The translations under genes and the position numbers were made by a program. The notes beneath the pieces were generated by a model that was not told the origin of the DNA, ran no database searches, and worked only from the letters and a program-made list of their open reading frames with translations. Below, in pieces: positions 25,179 through 33,986 of a stretch of DNA of 64,000 nt. This DNA is from JABSSA01 sp039984715. GTDB lineage: Bacteria; Pseudomonadota; Alphaproteobacteria; Rhodobacterales; Rhodobacteraceae. Location of the stretch: positions 44,250-108,249 of the forward strand of contig JBDWUA010000019.1 of the NCBI GenBank assembly GCA_039984715.1. Reading direction: 5' to 3'. Within the stretch, counting starts at the first letter, position 1, and every line of letters starts with the position of its first letter.

Positions 25179-25825
25179 ACTGGGACGACCTGACCCAACA
25201 AGCTGCGGACCGCCACCTGAATGTACTCGGCGGATTTCATCCCGACGATACAGATGACGTACCTGCGGGCACTCAAACATTGGTATTGCTGGGACCCAAA
25301 GAACCTGAATTCTGGACGCATATCCAAACTCAGGGTGAATGGGACGGTGCTCCAGATCCAATCGATCGCTGGTCAAGCCGCGTCATCGGTGATTGGGCTG
25401 CGCAATTGAATGCGCATGCTTTGTTTCCTTTCGGAGGAGGTCCACCTTACAAGCCCTTCTTTTCTTGGGCTCTCAAGACGGGGCGCATACATGCATCGCC
25501 AATTATGTTTTTGGTCCACGATCAGGCCGGATTGTTTGTGTCTTTTCGCGGAGCGTTGGCGTTGACGGAAACATTGGACATATCACCGCCCCCGCCTTCG
25601 CCTTGTTCAACATGTGCGATCCAACCCTGTACCACCGCCTGCCCGGTTGATGCATTTGATGGGGCCAGTTACGATACAGCAGCCTGCAAAGCCCATCTTG
25701 AGGCCCCACAAGGCCAAGATTGCATGCAACGGGGATGCGGGGCGCGACGGGCCTGTCCGGTCAGCAAAAGCTGGGGCCGTCCTGAAAAACAATCAGCCTA
25801 TCATATGAAAATATTCAAAGGATGA
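25175..25825 (+). CDS. Ferredoxin-like 4Fe-4S protein
   Basis: A 216-residue soluble protein with two cysteine groups in the C-terminal third: CSTCAIQPCTTACPVDAF, a classical CxxCxxxxCxxxCP cluster motif, and DCMQRGCGARRACPVSKSW. The N-terminal 140 residues are not recognised. It resembles uncharacterised roseobacter ferredoxin-type proteins and vaguely the C-terminal cluster part of epoxyqueuosine reductase, but lacks that enzyme's other domains. Translational coupling (ATGA overlap) to the sterol-desaturase-family gene suggests a redox partnership, which is inference. Confidence 0.75.
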   Translation: MNWDDLTQQAADRHLNVLGGFHPDDTDDVPAGTQTLVLLGPKEPEFWTHIQTQGEWDGAPDPIDRWSSRVIGDWAAQLNAHALFPFGGGPPYKPFFSWALKTGRIHASPIMFLVHDQAGLFVSFRGALALTETLDISPPPPSPCSTCAIQPCTTACPVDAFDGASYDTAACKAHLEAPQGQDCMQRGCGARRACPVSKSWGRPEKQSAYHMKIFKG

Positions 25826-25854
25826 TCGATGCCGCGCTTGATCATCGGTCCATG

Positions 25855-25888
25855 AAAAAGGGCGGCACCGCAGCACCGCCCATTTTTT
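25855..25888. terminator. Bidirectional intrinsic terminator between ferredoxin-like gene and bztD
   Basis: AAAAA, then a GGGCGG (25860-25865)/CCGCCC (25876-25881) stem with a 10-base loop, then a run of six T. The A-run and T-run make it usable on both strands. It serves the two convergent genes. Confidence 0.8.
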
Positions 25889-25903
25889 GAATGTCATCTA
25901 AGC

Positions 25904-26671
25904 TTAGTGGCCCAAGATCTGGCTTAGGAACAGCTGTGTCCGTGGGCTTTGCGGATTGTTGAAGAACTCTTCTGGTTCATTCTGCTCCACAATCTGACCC
26001 GCATCCATAAAGATCACACGGTTCGCAACCTGACGTGCAAATCCCATTTCGTGCGTCACACACAACATGGTCATGCCTTCTTCGGCCAGCTCGATCATCG
26101 TGTCGAGCACCTCTTTGATCATCTCAGGATCAAGCGCCGACGTTGGTTCGTCAAACAACATGATCCGAGGTCTCATGCACAACGAACGCGCAATAGCCAC
26201 GCGCTGTTGCTGACCACCAGAAAGCTGTCCGGGATACTTGTTTGCCTGATCCGGGATTTTCACCTTTTCAAGGAAATGCATCGCCGTTTCTTCGGCCTCT
26301 TTCTTGGGCGTTTTACGCACCCAAATCGGGGCCAAAGTACAGTTTTCAAGGATCGTCAGATGCGGGAACAAGTTGAAGTGTTGGAAACACATGCCAACTT
26401 CGGACCGGATCTTATCGATGTTTTTGAGGTCCGAAGACAAGACAGTGCCGTCAACTTCGATCAGCCCTTTTTGGTGTTCTTCAAGCGCATTGATACACCG
26501 GATCAGTGTCGATTTTCCTGACCCTGATGGTCCACAGATAACGATCCGTTCACCGCGATAGACGGTCAGATCAATGTCACGCAGAACGTGAAAAGTACCG
26601 TACCATTTATTCATGTTTTTGACGGAGATCGCGACTTCGTCAGATACTTGCATTTGTGCAGATTCAGCCAT
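25904..26671 (-). CDS. bztD: Glutamate/glutamine/aspartate/asparagine ABC transporter ATPase BztD (AapP)
   Basis: A 255-residue ABC ATPase: Walker A GPSGSGKST (47-55), Q-loop in FQHFNLFPH, signature LSGGQQQR (150-157), Walker B IMLFDEP followed by TSALDPE, and the H-loop THEMGFA. All residues needed for ATP hydrolysis are present. Two adjacent ATG codons follow AGGAGG; the second (26671) has the better spacing. It is the last gene of the bztABCD operon, nine bases after bztC, and powers uptake of acidic amino acids and their amides. Confidence 0.94.
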   Translation of the reverse strand: MAESAQMQVSDEVAISVKNMNKWYGTFHVLRDIDLTVYRGERIVICGPSGSGKSTLIRCINALEEHQKGLIEVDGTVLSSDLKNIDKIRSEVGMCFQHFNLFPHLTILENCTLAPIWVRKTPKKEAEETAMHFLEKVKIPDQANKYPGQLSGGQQQRVAIARSLCMRPRIMLFDEPTSALDPEMIKEVLDTMIELAEEGMTMLCVTHEMGFARQVANRVIFMDAGQIVEQNEPEEFFNNPQSPRTQLFLSQILGH

Positions 26672-26680
26672 CATGGCCTC

Positions 26681-28123
26681 CTATCGATGATCGGTCGCAA
26701 GACGGCGTTCCAGCCATTGCGAATATTGTGAGATGCCGTAGCAGACGACAAAGAACAAAACGCAGGCAAACAGGAACAGTTCCCAATAGACCCCATTCCA
26801 TTCAGTTGATGCCAAGATTGGCCCGCGGATCATGCCCAGAATGTCGAACATGGAAATCACGGAAACCAGCGTGGTGTCTTTGAACAAACCCACCGCAATG
26901 TTCACGATGCCCGGGATCGAGATCTTCATCGCTTGTGGCAAAATGATCAGGCGCATGGCCTGTGGATAGTCCAAGCCAAGCGAATCCGCCGCCTCGTATT
27001 GTCCTTTTGGCAAGGCAGCAAGCCCGCCTCGAATAACCTCGGCAATATAGGCTGCCGAGAACATGGTAATCATGATCACCACACGCAGGAACAAGTCTGG
27101 CGTCGAGCGCGGAGGGAACATATATGACAACATCACGGACGCCACGAACAGCAGTGTAATCAGTGGAACACCGCGCACGAATTCAATGAAGATCACACAG
27201 ATCCACTTGATCAACGGCATATCCGATTGCCGTCCAAGCGCCAGCGCAATGCCTATTGGAACAGACAAGGAAACACAGGCAATCCCCAACATCAGGTTCA
27301 GCATATAGCCACCCAAATCGCGGGACGGTATGACACTCAGTTCAATCGGAACAAAACTGTCTAGTAGCCATTGCGGATACTGGATCAACGGGAACACATC
27401 TTGCAAAGTGAAAGCTGTTCGCGTGACATCATCACCGACAATTACAGCTGCTCTAAAGACCACGTTCACCACAATTGGTTCAGAGCTAAACAGACTTAAG
27501 ATCCCTCCCAGTATGGACAAGATCCAGCCCAAAGGGTTGAAAAGTAATAGAGTGACAACAGCTAAAAATGCAAAAGCACTCATCGCGAAGCTAATTTTGC
27601 TGTATTTGTCGTACGCCCAAAACGCTGCAGCCAACGACAAAAGAACCAGCACAGGTACCCAGATGCTTCCGCCCCAGATCAACCAGTAGGCCAAAAACGG
27701 GTAGAGCGCAGTGAACATCAACAACTTGCGGGGCAAATCGAAAAATAATACGGGCGCAATTGCGACCAACATCAGCACGAATGCCAAGTTCGGGCGCCAG
27801 TATTGGTCGACCGGGTATTTGAAGCCATAAAGCAACTGGTTCCATCGCTCAGTCAGAACCGAGAAACACGCAGCAGACCTTCCGTCCAAGATTTCCCGGC
27901 ATTCTGCAAGACTGTTTGTTGTCCAGAGCCCATTAAAGATCCACGGCATTGTATTGCTGAGCACAAGATAGATCACATACAGTGAAACAAGGGTCAGCGC
28001 CCCATTAGCCGGTGTCGCAAACAGATTTTCTTTAAGCCATTTAACGATGCCCTGCTCGCCAACGGGTGGTGCCATGGGCGGAAGAGTTTCCGTTCGTACA
28101 AAGGAGAATTCGGTATTCGCCAT
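26681..28123 (-). CDS. bztC: Amino-acid ABC transporter permease BztC (AapM)
   Basis: A 480-residue inner-membrane permease, longer than GlnP-type permeases because of an N-terminal extension with about four extra membrane segments (up to residue 250). The C-terminal HisM-type domain has the EAA loop EVIRGGLAALPKGQYEAADSLGLDYPQAMRLIILPQA. It pairs with BztB to form the membrane channel. AAAGGAG lies seven bases before the start, and only two bases separate it from the bztB stop. Confidence 0.94.
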   Translation of the reverse strand: MANTEFSFVRTETLPPMAPPVGEQGIVKWLKENLFATPANGALTLVSLYVIYLVLSNTMPWIFNGLWTTNSLAECREILDGRSAACFSVLTERWNQLLYGFKYPVDQYWRPNLAFVLMLVAIAPVLFFDLPRKLLMFTALYPFLAYWLIWGGSIWVPVLVLLSLAAAFWAYDKYSKISFAMSAFAFLAVVTLLLFNPLGWILSILGGILSLFSSEPIVVNVVFRAAVIVGDDVTRTAFTLQDVFPLIQYPQWLLDSFVPIELSVIPSRDLGGYMLNLMLGIACVSLSVPIGIALALGRQSDMPLIKWICVIFIEFVRGVPLITLLFVASVMLSYMFPPRSTPDLFLRVVIMITMFSAAYIAEVIRGGLAALPKGQYEAADSLGLDYPQAMRLIILPQAMKISIPGIVNIAVGLFKDTTLVSVISMFDILGMIRGPILASTEWNGVYWELFLFACVLFFVVCYGISQYSQWLERRLATDHR

Positions 28124-28125
28124 GA

Positions 28126-29358
28126 TCAGCGCTCCTTTAACTTAATTGAGGCGTTGTAAACGTTCATGAACGCAGAGATCAGCAACGACGCCGTGAGATA
28201 GAACAGCATCAGCAGTAGAATACACTCAATCGCGCGGCCTGTTTGGTTCAGGGTAATCCCGCCCAAAGTCGCGGTAATATCTGCGTATCCAACCGCAATC
28301 GCCAAAGACGAGTTCTTGGTGATGTTCAGGTATTGCGAAATAAGCGGCGGGATGATCACCCGCAAAGCTTGTGGCAGCACAACCAAGTTCATGATCCGTC
28401 CCGGACGCATCCCCAAGGCACCAGCTGCTTCGGTCTGGCCTTTAGAAACGGCTTGGATACCGGCGCGCACGTTTTCGGCAATGAATGCCCCTGTGTAGAT
28501 CGACAAAGCGAACCAGAGCGCAATCAGCGGTCCACCGATCTTAATACCACCTCCGAAATTGAAACCTTTTAACGCAGGAATGTCCCAAGTCAGACCCATG
28601 ATCGTCATCAGAATGATCACTGGCACAAGCCACACACCTAAGATCATGTACCAAGTTGTGGGTCGGTCGCCTGTGGATTCTTGTATTTTAGTCGCCCGAG
28701 AACTGATGGCACGTACACCAAAGAACGACCCAATCAGTACAGCGATCACCAAAAGCCAATTCATGCCCACAGATGCAAAAATAGGGTTGGAAAACCCTGG
28801 TCCGGGGATATAGACGCCTCGATTGGTAAAGGCAAAAAGGTCAAACAGCATAGATGATGTTGCGGCGTCCCCTCTAAAGGCGCGGGGCGCGGGCATCACC
28901 GCTGTCATGATCGTAAAGATGATGATGATCCAGATAAGAACAGGAATATTGCGGAAGATTTCAACATAAAAGGCCATCAACTTCGAGACGAGCCAGTTGT
29001 TAGACAGTCGCAAAACACCGGCAAGCACGCCGAAAATCGTCGCAGTCACACATGCAAGAACCGCCACCAATATGGTATTCAAAATACCGACTAACGCAGC
29101 GCGCGCATGTGAGGATAGACTGTCATATTCAACCAATCGCTGGTTGATGTCATATCCGGCCGGATCACTTAGGAAGCTAAACCCAAGCGTCAGTCCTTGC
29201 TCCTGCAAGTTGAAGGATATGTTGCGGTAAAGATATGCCAAACTCAGTGCCAGCACGAGTGCTGTAATGGCTTGGAGCGTAAGCGAACGATACCGTGTAT
29301 CGCTCAGCAGCATCGAAAGGCGGAACGGCCCTTCGGGCGGGTCAGACAATATGGCCAT
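28126..29358 (-). CDS. bztB: Amino-acid ABC transporter permease BztB (AapQ)
   Basis: A 410-residue inner-membrane permease with the family EAA loop ENVRAGIQAVSKGQTEAAGALGMRPGRIMNLVVLPQALRVIIPP and the N-terminal segment SLAYLYRNISFNLQEQGLTLGF found in BztB/AapQ. The start is taken at Met 29358 (AGGGAAC eight bases upstream); the frame is open 19 codons further but without an SD and across the region after the bztA hairpin. It partners with BztC. Confidence 0.93.
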   Translation of the reverse strand: MAILSDPPEGPFRLSMLLSDTRYRSLTLQAITALVLALSLAYLYRNISFNLQEQGLTLGFSFLSDPAGYDINQRLVEYDSLSSHARAALVGILNTILVAVLACVTATIFGVLAGVLRLSNNWLVSKLMAFYVEIFRNIPVLIWIIIIFTIMTAVMPAPRAFRGDAATSSMLFDLFAFTNRGVYIPGPGFSNPIFASVGMNWLLVIAVLIGSFFGVRAISSRATKIQESTGDRPTTWYMILGVWLVPVIILMTIMGLTWDIPALKGFNFGGGIKIGGPLIALWFALSIYTGAFIAENVRAGIQAVSKGQTEAAGALGMRPGRIMNLVVLPQALRVIIPPLISQYLNITKNSSLAIAVGYADITATLGGITLNQTGRAIECILLLMLFYLTASLLISAFMNVYNASIKLKER

Positions 29359-29441
29359 GGATGTTCCCTGTGGCTGGCGCGGGACCTCCCTGGCCTCTGC
29401 TGGACCAACACCCACGTCCTTTTTATATGCAGAAAGAAAAA

Positions 29442-29464
29442 GGGCGCGCGTTAGACGCGCGCCC
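29442..29464 (-). terminator. Stem-loop with T-tract between bztA and bztB
   Basis: GGGCGCGCG (29442-29450) and CGCGCGCCC (29456-29464) form a perfect 9-bp stem with loop TTAGA. On the minus strand TTTTTCTTTC follows. It lies 11 bases after the bztA stop and inside the operon, so it is probably a leaky terminator or 3' stabiliser that lets the binding protein be made in excess over the permeases. Confidence 0.75.
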
Positions 29465-29475
29465 CAAATCAGGAT

Positions 29476-30492
29476 TTAGCGGAATGGAGGGCTGTAAAGT
29501 AGGCCGCCATCTGTCCACTGAGCATTTAGCCCACGGGCCAGACCGATTGGTGTGGCTTCGCCGATGTTCTTTTCGAACACTTCAGCGTAGTTGCCTTCAA
29601 CCGCCAGAGCACGCTGTGCCCATTCTGCGTCAAGACCCAGCATCGCGCCCAAAGTACCTTCGGTGCCCAACAGACGCGCAACTTCAGGGTTGTTCCCCGC
29701 AGCTGCCATTTCCGCCAAGTTTGCGGATGTCACACCCAGCTCTTCAGCTGTGATCAGAGCGTTCAAAGTCCAGCGAACGATGTCCGCCCATTCGTTGTCC
29801 CCGTGACGAACCAGTGGACCCAAAGGCTCTTTCGAGATGATTTCAGGCAGGATCACGTGATCGCCTGGGTTCTCGAAAGTTGCACGTGAAGCCGCAAGGC
29901 CAGACGCATCAGTCGTGTAAACATCACAGGCACCTGCTGCATATTGCTGCAATGCTTCCGCGTTGGTTTCGATTGGCACAGGCTCGTAGCTGATGTTGTT
30001 AGAACGGAAGAAATCCGCCAAATTCAGCTCGGTTGTTGTCCCCGTTTGGATGCAGACGGTCGCGCCGTCCAATTCCTTGGCCGAGGAAACGCCCAGTTCT
30101 TTTGGAGCAATAAAGCCTTGGCCGTCATAGTAGTTCACACCAACGAATTCGAACTTCAGGTCGACGTCGCGAGAGAATGTCCATGTTGTGTTCCGAGCCA
30201 ACACGTCAACTTCGCCCGATGCCAAAGCAGTAAAGCGTGTTTTGCCGGTTGTAGGAACGAATTCAACGGCCGCGCTGTCACCAAGAACCGCAGCAGCAAC
30301 TGCGCGGCACAAAGTAACATCAAAGCCTTTCCATTCCCCGTTTGCATCCGGTGCAGCGAAACCGACAAGACCAGTGGAAACACCGCAGTTGAGTGTACCG
30401 CGTGCTTTCACATCATCGAGCGTTCCTGCTGCTGCGATGCCAGCCGCTAAGCCAGCGACGGTCAGCGCACCAAAGAAAACAGATTTGTTCAT
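29476..30492 (-). CDS. bztA: Amino-acid ABC transporter substrate-binding protein BztA (AapJ)
   Basis: A 338-residue periplasmic protein with signal peptide MNKSVFFGALTVAGLAAGIAAA and a solute-binding family 3 fold: RGTLNCGVSTGLVGFAAPDANGEWKGFDVTLCRAVAAA, then FTALASGEVDVLARNTTWTFSRD. These are diagnostic for AapJ/BztA proteins, which bind Glu, Gln, Asp and Asn. The start at 30492 has AGGAAGAGG upstream; the frame extends nine codons more without support. It is the first gene of the operon. Confidence 0.95.
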   Translation of the reverse strand: MNKSVFFGALTVAGLAAGIAAAGTLDDVKARGTLNCGVSTGLVGFAAPDANGEWKGFDVTLCRAVAAAVLGDSAAVEFVPTTGKTRFTALASGEVDVLARNTTWTFSRDVDLKFEFVGVNYYDGQGFIAPKELGVSSAKELDGATVCIQTGTTTELNLADFFRSNNISYEPVPIETNAEALQQYAAGACDVYTTDASGLAASRATFENPGDHVILPEIISKEPLGPLVRHGDNEWADIVRWTLNALITAEELGVTSANLAEMAAAGNNPEVARLLGTEGTLGAMLGLDAEWAQRALAVEGNYAEVFEKNIGEATPIGLARGLNAQWTDGGLLYSPPFR

Positions 30493-30531
30493 TTTTACCT
30501 CTTCCTGATTTACCCCCACATAAGTAGGGTT

Positions 30532-30598
30532 CTTGATCTCAGAATTCTGGCGTCAGAGATCAAGGGCGATAAAGTGAGCGTCCCACCCACTCAGTGGG
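30532..30598 (-). promoter_or_regulatory. bztA leader with an inverted repeat and an operator-like palindrome
   Basis: CTTGATCTC (30532-30540) and GAGATCAAG (30556-30564) form a perfect 9-bp inverted repeat about 40 bases before bztA, with a 15-base spacer. Further upstream is CCCACT-C-AGTGGG (30586-30598). The first could fold in the leader RNA; the second looks like a dimer operator. A TTGACG lies at about 30632-30637, but no convincing -10 was found. Confidence 0.45.
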
Positions 30599-30695
30599 CA
30601 CGATTTGTCCAGATTCACCACGAAACGTCAAGCAAACGATCAAGAAAAACACTTCGTCACATTTGTATTATGACGCAAATGTCAATTCGCTTAGC

Positions 30696-31409
30696 TTAAG
30701 TTGAATGCCGGGCATCATAAAATGCCTTTGCGTGCAAAAACTCTTTGTTTTTGCGGTTTGCGACAGATTCGGCTTCTTCGTCTGCGCCCCACTGTTCGAT
30801 CTGCCAATCCTCGTCCAGACGTGATGCAGACCAAATTTCCTGAGGTTCCCTCGCGTCACCCAATGCTGCGAATCCCAATACAAGTGAACCTGTCATGGAC
30901 ACTAAATCGTGAAAAGCTGCCAATTCAAAAGCGTCCAGTGCAACGGTCTTCGCATGCAATCGGGATAACGCCTCTGGTGATTGGGCTTTGTGCATCAATC
31001 CCACTCGGGGCATAAGGCGCGCTTGCAAGGTGTCTGCAGCCCAATCGAGATACGGATCCCAAACTGCTGCTTGCCGTGCAACCAATTTCGCGGGCCCTTC
31101 CGCGCGATAACACAACAAATCGTTGTCGCCGTAATCCGACAACATAGTTGCAACTTCTTCATGTTGCACCGCCACCTTATCGATGGCTGCATTGGCTGAA
31201 CGTGTAAACGGCATTTCTGCTGGATTGACGGTTTCTTCCTGTGCATCCCATTCAGCCGCGATAGCGCGCGCAAGCCCTAACGAGGGCAATACCAACGCTG
31301 CTTTGGCCGGGGTTTTAATAGAGCGCCCGTCCAACAGGACCGAAAATCCATTTGGCTGTTCTTCAATGTTAGCAGACTTCCAAAATCGCTTCAGCGTCCA
31401 TTCACTCAC
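30696..31409 (-). CDS. ATP12-family F1-ATPase assembly chaperone
   Basis: A 237-residue protein that starts at GTG 31409 (VSEWTLKRFWKSANIE); the GTGA overlaps the stop of the upstream HAD gene. Family segments are FSVLLDGRSIKTPAKAALVLPS, AIAAEWDAQ, MPFTRSANAAIDKV and DYGDNDLLCYRAEGPAKLVARQAAVWDPYLDW. ATP12 proteins bind the F1 alpha subunit during ATP synthase assembly in mitochondria and alphaproteobacteria. Last gene of the crcB-rluC-HAD-ATP12 operon, all joined by 4-base overlaps. Confidence 0.93.
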   Translation of the reverse strand: MSEWTLKRFWKSANIEEQPNGFSVLLDGRSIKTPAKAALVLPSLGLARAIAAEWDAQEETVNPAEMPFTRSANAAIDKVAVQHEEVATMLSDYGDNDLLCYRAEGPAKLVARQAAVWDPYLDWAADTLQARLMPRVGLMHKAQSPEALSRLHAKTVALDAFELAAFHDLVSMTGSLVLGFAALGDAREPQEIWSASRLDEDWQIEQWGADEEAESVANRKNKEFLHAKAFYDARHST

Positions 31410-32074
31410 TGCTTGGACCTCCAGTGCTGTTCCAAAGCGGGCATCAATTCGGCATAGGTGTTTAATACCGCGACCGCGTTGCTTAGCTTGCTTGACGGAT
31501 GATACCCCCAAGAAACCCCAATGAACGGAACGCCCGCCGCATTGGCCATTTCCATATCGAAAACCGTATCACCGATCATAATGGTATCTTTGGCCTCGAC
31601 ATCGCATTCGGTCATCGCAGCGTGTAACATCGACGGATGGGGTTTCGATGGATGGTTGTCTGCCACTTGCGTCGTCACAAACAGGCCGTCCAAACCGTGC
31701 CCGTTCATCAACGCATCAAGTCCCCGGCGCGACTTTCCGGTCGCAACGCCCAACAACACGTCTGCCTTATCGTTCAGCGTTGCCAAGGCCTCTTGGGCAC
31801 CAGCGTAAAATGGCGAAGGGGCTTTCGATTCCCGCAAGGACATAAACGTCGATTTATAGGTTTCGATCATCCTGTTGCGGATGTCTTCGCTTTGATCTGG
31901 CACTAGCCGAAACATCACCTGAGGCAGCGACAACCCAACTACGCTTAGCAATTGAGACCGTTCAGGCACCTCAAGGTCGACGTCTTGAAACGCCGCCGTT
32001 AAAGATCCAACGATATCGCCCTGACTGTCCACCAATGTTCCGTCGACGTCAAAAACGACAAGGCGCAGAGTCAT
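31406..32074 (-). CDS. HAD-superfamily hydrolase (phosphoglycolate-phosphatase-like)
   Basis: A 222-residue HAD phosphatase: motif I VFDVDGTLVDSQ, motif II GVATGKSRRG, motif III/IV KPHPSMLHAAM...IMIGDTVFDMEMANAAG. It would dephosphorylate a small metabolite. The subfamily is close to Gph, but the substrate is not fixed. The ATG at 32074 overlaps the rluC-like stop by ATGA. Confidence 0.9.
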   Translation of the reverse strand: MTLRLVVFDVDGTLVDSQGDIVGSLTAAFQDVDLEVPERSQLLSVVGLSLPQVMFRLVPDQSEDIRNRMIETYKSTFMSLRESKAPSPFYAGAQEALATLNDKADVLLGVATGKSRRGLDALMNGHGLDGLFVTTQVADNHPSKPHPSMLHAAMTECDVEAKDTIMIGDTVFDMEMANAAGVPFIGVSWGYHPSSKLSNAVAVLNTYAELMPALEQHWRSKQ

Positions 32075-33120
32075 CCCCAATCCTCTTCAAAGGGATCCTC
32101 GGGAACGTCCTCATTTTGCCACTGGAAATAATCCCACGTATTGACCATGTGATCCGGCAATGGTGCCGTTAGGTGCAATTTCGCGCCGCTCACAGGATGC
32201 TCTAGCTTTAAGGAACGGGCATGCAGATGCAATTTACGACCAAATTCAGGGCCCAAACTCGCGCCCCACCCATCGCCAAGGTTTTCCTGCGCTGATCCAC
32301 CGTATTTGCCATCGCCAATGATTGGGTGACCAATTTCCGACATATGCGCGCGCAACTGATGGGTGCGCCCTGTGACTGGAATCAACGCCATCCAAGAACA
32401 GCGTCGCGCCACTGCAGTCAGTGTCGCATAGTCCGTGACGGCACGTTTTGCGCCATGTGTTTGATCAATGTCGGCGGGATGAACCGCATGCATCTTTTCG
32501 CCTTCACCGCCTTTGCCGTGTCCGCCTGCTTTGACCAAACCATATTTAATCGTTCCGTTGCGCGGATAGGGACTTCCTGCGACAGCTGCCCAATAGATTT
32601 TGCGCGTCGCCCGATGCCGAAAGCTGGACGTCAAAGACGCCGCAACAGAGCGCGTGCGGGCCAGTATCATGACGCCGGATGTGTCCTTGTCCAATCGGTG
32701 AACCAAACGCGGGTTTTCATCCAGACCGTAACGCAGCGCTTCGGACAATCCGTCAACGTGCTTTGTTTGACCCGAACCACCTTGCACCGGCAGTCCGGCC
32801 GGTTTGTTGATCGCCAGAACATGATCATCCCGATAAATGACCGAATTTTGAATCATCTCGGCGTCTTTGTCAGACACGCGCGTTTTGACGATATTGGGCG
32901 CAGGTGCAGGTGTATCTGGCACCGGTGGCACTCGAACCACCTGCCCTTCTTCGACCCGCGTCACTGGCTTTACCCGACCACCATCAATGCGACATTCGCC
33001 TTTGCGACACATCTTTTCGATCCGGCCTTGGCTAAGCTGTGGAAACCGCCGTTTCAGCCATCGATCAAGCCGTTGGTCGCCTTCTCCTTCGGCGACGGTG
33101 ATCATTTGAACTCTGCTCAT
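32071..33120 (-). CDS. rluC: RluA-family 23S rRNA pseudouridine synthase (RluC-like)
   Basis: A 349-residue protein with an N-terminal S4 RNA-binding domain (RLDRWLKRRFPQLSQGRIEKMCRKGECRIDG) and the RluA catalytic domain with HRLDKDTSGVMILAR, whose Asp is the nucleophile. Later motifs are TGRTHQLRAHMSEIGHPIIGDGKYGG. It isomerises uridines in 23S rRNA. Met 33120 is chosen because it overlaps the crcB stop (ATGA) and matches relatives. Confidence 0.92.
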   Translation of the reverse strand: MSRVQMITVAEGEGDQRLDRWLKRRFPQLSQGRIEKMCRKGECRIDGGRVKPVTRVEEGQVVRVPPVPDTPAPAPNIVKTRVSDKDAEMIQNSVIYRDDHVLAINKPAGLPVQGGSGQTKHVDGLSEALRYGLDENPRLVHRLDKDTSGVMILARTRSVAASLTSSFRHRATRKIYWAAVAGSPYPRNGTIKYGLVKAGGHGKGGEGEKMHAVHPADIDQTHGAKRAVTDYATLTAVARRCSWMALIPVTGRTHQLRAHMSEIGHPIIGDGKYGGSAQENLGDGWGASLGPEFGRKLHLHARSLKLEHPVSGAKLHLTAPLPDHMVNTWDYFQWQNEDVPEDPFEEDWG

Positions 33121-33497
33121 GCGAATATTGCCCTTGCCAGCCATAACCCAAGGGCCAAGGCACCAATCGAAACCAAGACCGAGGCACCCACATATAAAGT
33201 GGCCTGCCCAATTGCGCCCCGTTCAACGAGGGTCATGGTCTCAAGTGAAAACGCCGAAAACGTCGTGAACCCGCCCAAAAGGCCGGTCATGACAAATGGC
33301 GACATAGGTGTCAGACCGCGAAACGCCGCCGCGACAACAAAAACACCCATCAAAAATGAACCCAACACATTCGCGCTGAGGATTGCCAAAGGAAATTCCA
33401 TTGGCCCAAGCAATCGGATCACACCGACACCCCAAAGAAAGCGCAGGCTTGCGCCAATCGCTCCGCCAAGGGCAACAAGAGTAAGAGTCATCATCAT
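33117..33497 (-). CDS. crcB: Fluoride channel CrcB (Fluc)
   Basis: A 126-residue four-helix membrane protein with the Fluc signatures GGAIGASLRF, NVLGSFLMG and GLLGGFTTFSAFSLE (the TTFS motif near the pore phenylalanines). It works as a dimer that leaks fluoride out of the cell. It heads the rluC-HAD-ATP12 operon. No fluoride riboswitch was found upstream. Confidence 0.95.
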   Translation of the reverse strand: MMMTLTLVALGGAIGASLRFLWGVGVIRLLGPMEFPLAILSANVLGSFLMGVFVVAAAFRGLTPMSPFVMTGLLGGFTTFSAFSLETMTLVERGAIGQATLYVGASVLVSIGALALGLWLARAIFA

Positions 33498-33622
33498 CCC
33501 GGTGCATTCGCGCGCGCAGTCGCCAGAGTCAAGTTTACTGCGTCCTTAGGGATGGTTTGGATCGCTGACCTTTGGTTTTCGGGTCGCGATAGGGCTCTTT
33601 TCTGGGAACAATCGCAGACTCT

Positions 33623-33811
33623 CTAGTCTGCTTGATCTTGCGTGACATACGCAATCACGATTGCCCCAAGAAACGTCAGGCTTCCGAAAAAGAAGTAGGC
33701 GCACATAGACGCCCAACCGCCATGCCCCTGACTGAGACACCATGAGGACGTGATCAACCCGACCGTAACGGACAACTTCAAGATGCCGACAATGCTTAAG
33801 TTTCTGTTCAT
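33623..33811 (-). CDS. Small two-helix membrane protein, hypothetical
   Basis: A 62-residue frame starting at Met 33811 (MNRNLSIVGILKLSVTVGLITSS) with two hydrophobic segments (about 7-25 and 36-57) and a short charged tail (TQDQAD). The frame is open further upstream, but that part has no protein character. Function unknown. No clear SD, so the confidence is moderate. Confidence 0.45.
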   Translation of the reverse strand: MNRNLSIVGILKLSVTVGLITSSWCLSQGHGGWASMCAYFFFGSLTFLGAIVIAYVTQDQAD

Positions 33812-33986
33812 AAATGCGGTTTCGTTAATATTCTTTAAAACTATACTAACAGAACGGGTTCGCATTAAATTAATTTTGGTTGCAGTGGCGGAAAGCTGCC
33901 CTTGGCGCGGCTGCGCACCCCAACCGGCCACCCGACGACCTGTTAAGGCGAGATCGGTGTCGACCAATACTTGGCTGTGAACCGCA

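Noticed and set aside
33498..33622. Possible fluoride riboswitch upstream of crcB
   Set aside because: The spacer between 33498 and 33622 lacks the conserved pseudoknot segments of the crcB motif (no GGNGATGGC and no CTGATGGCTCC-like block on the minus strand).
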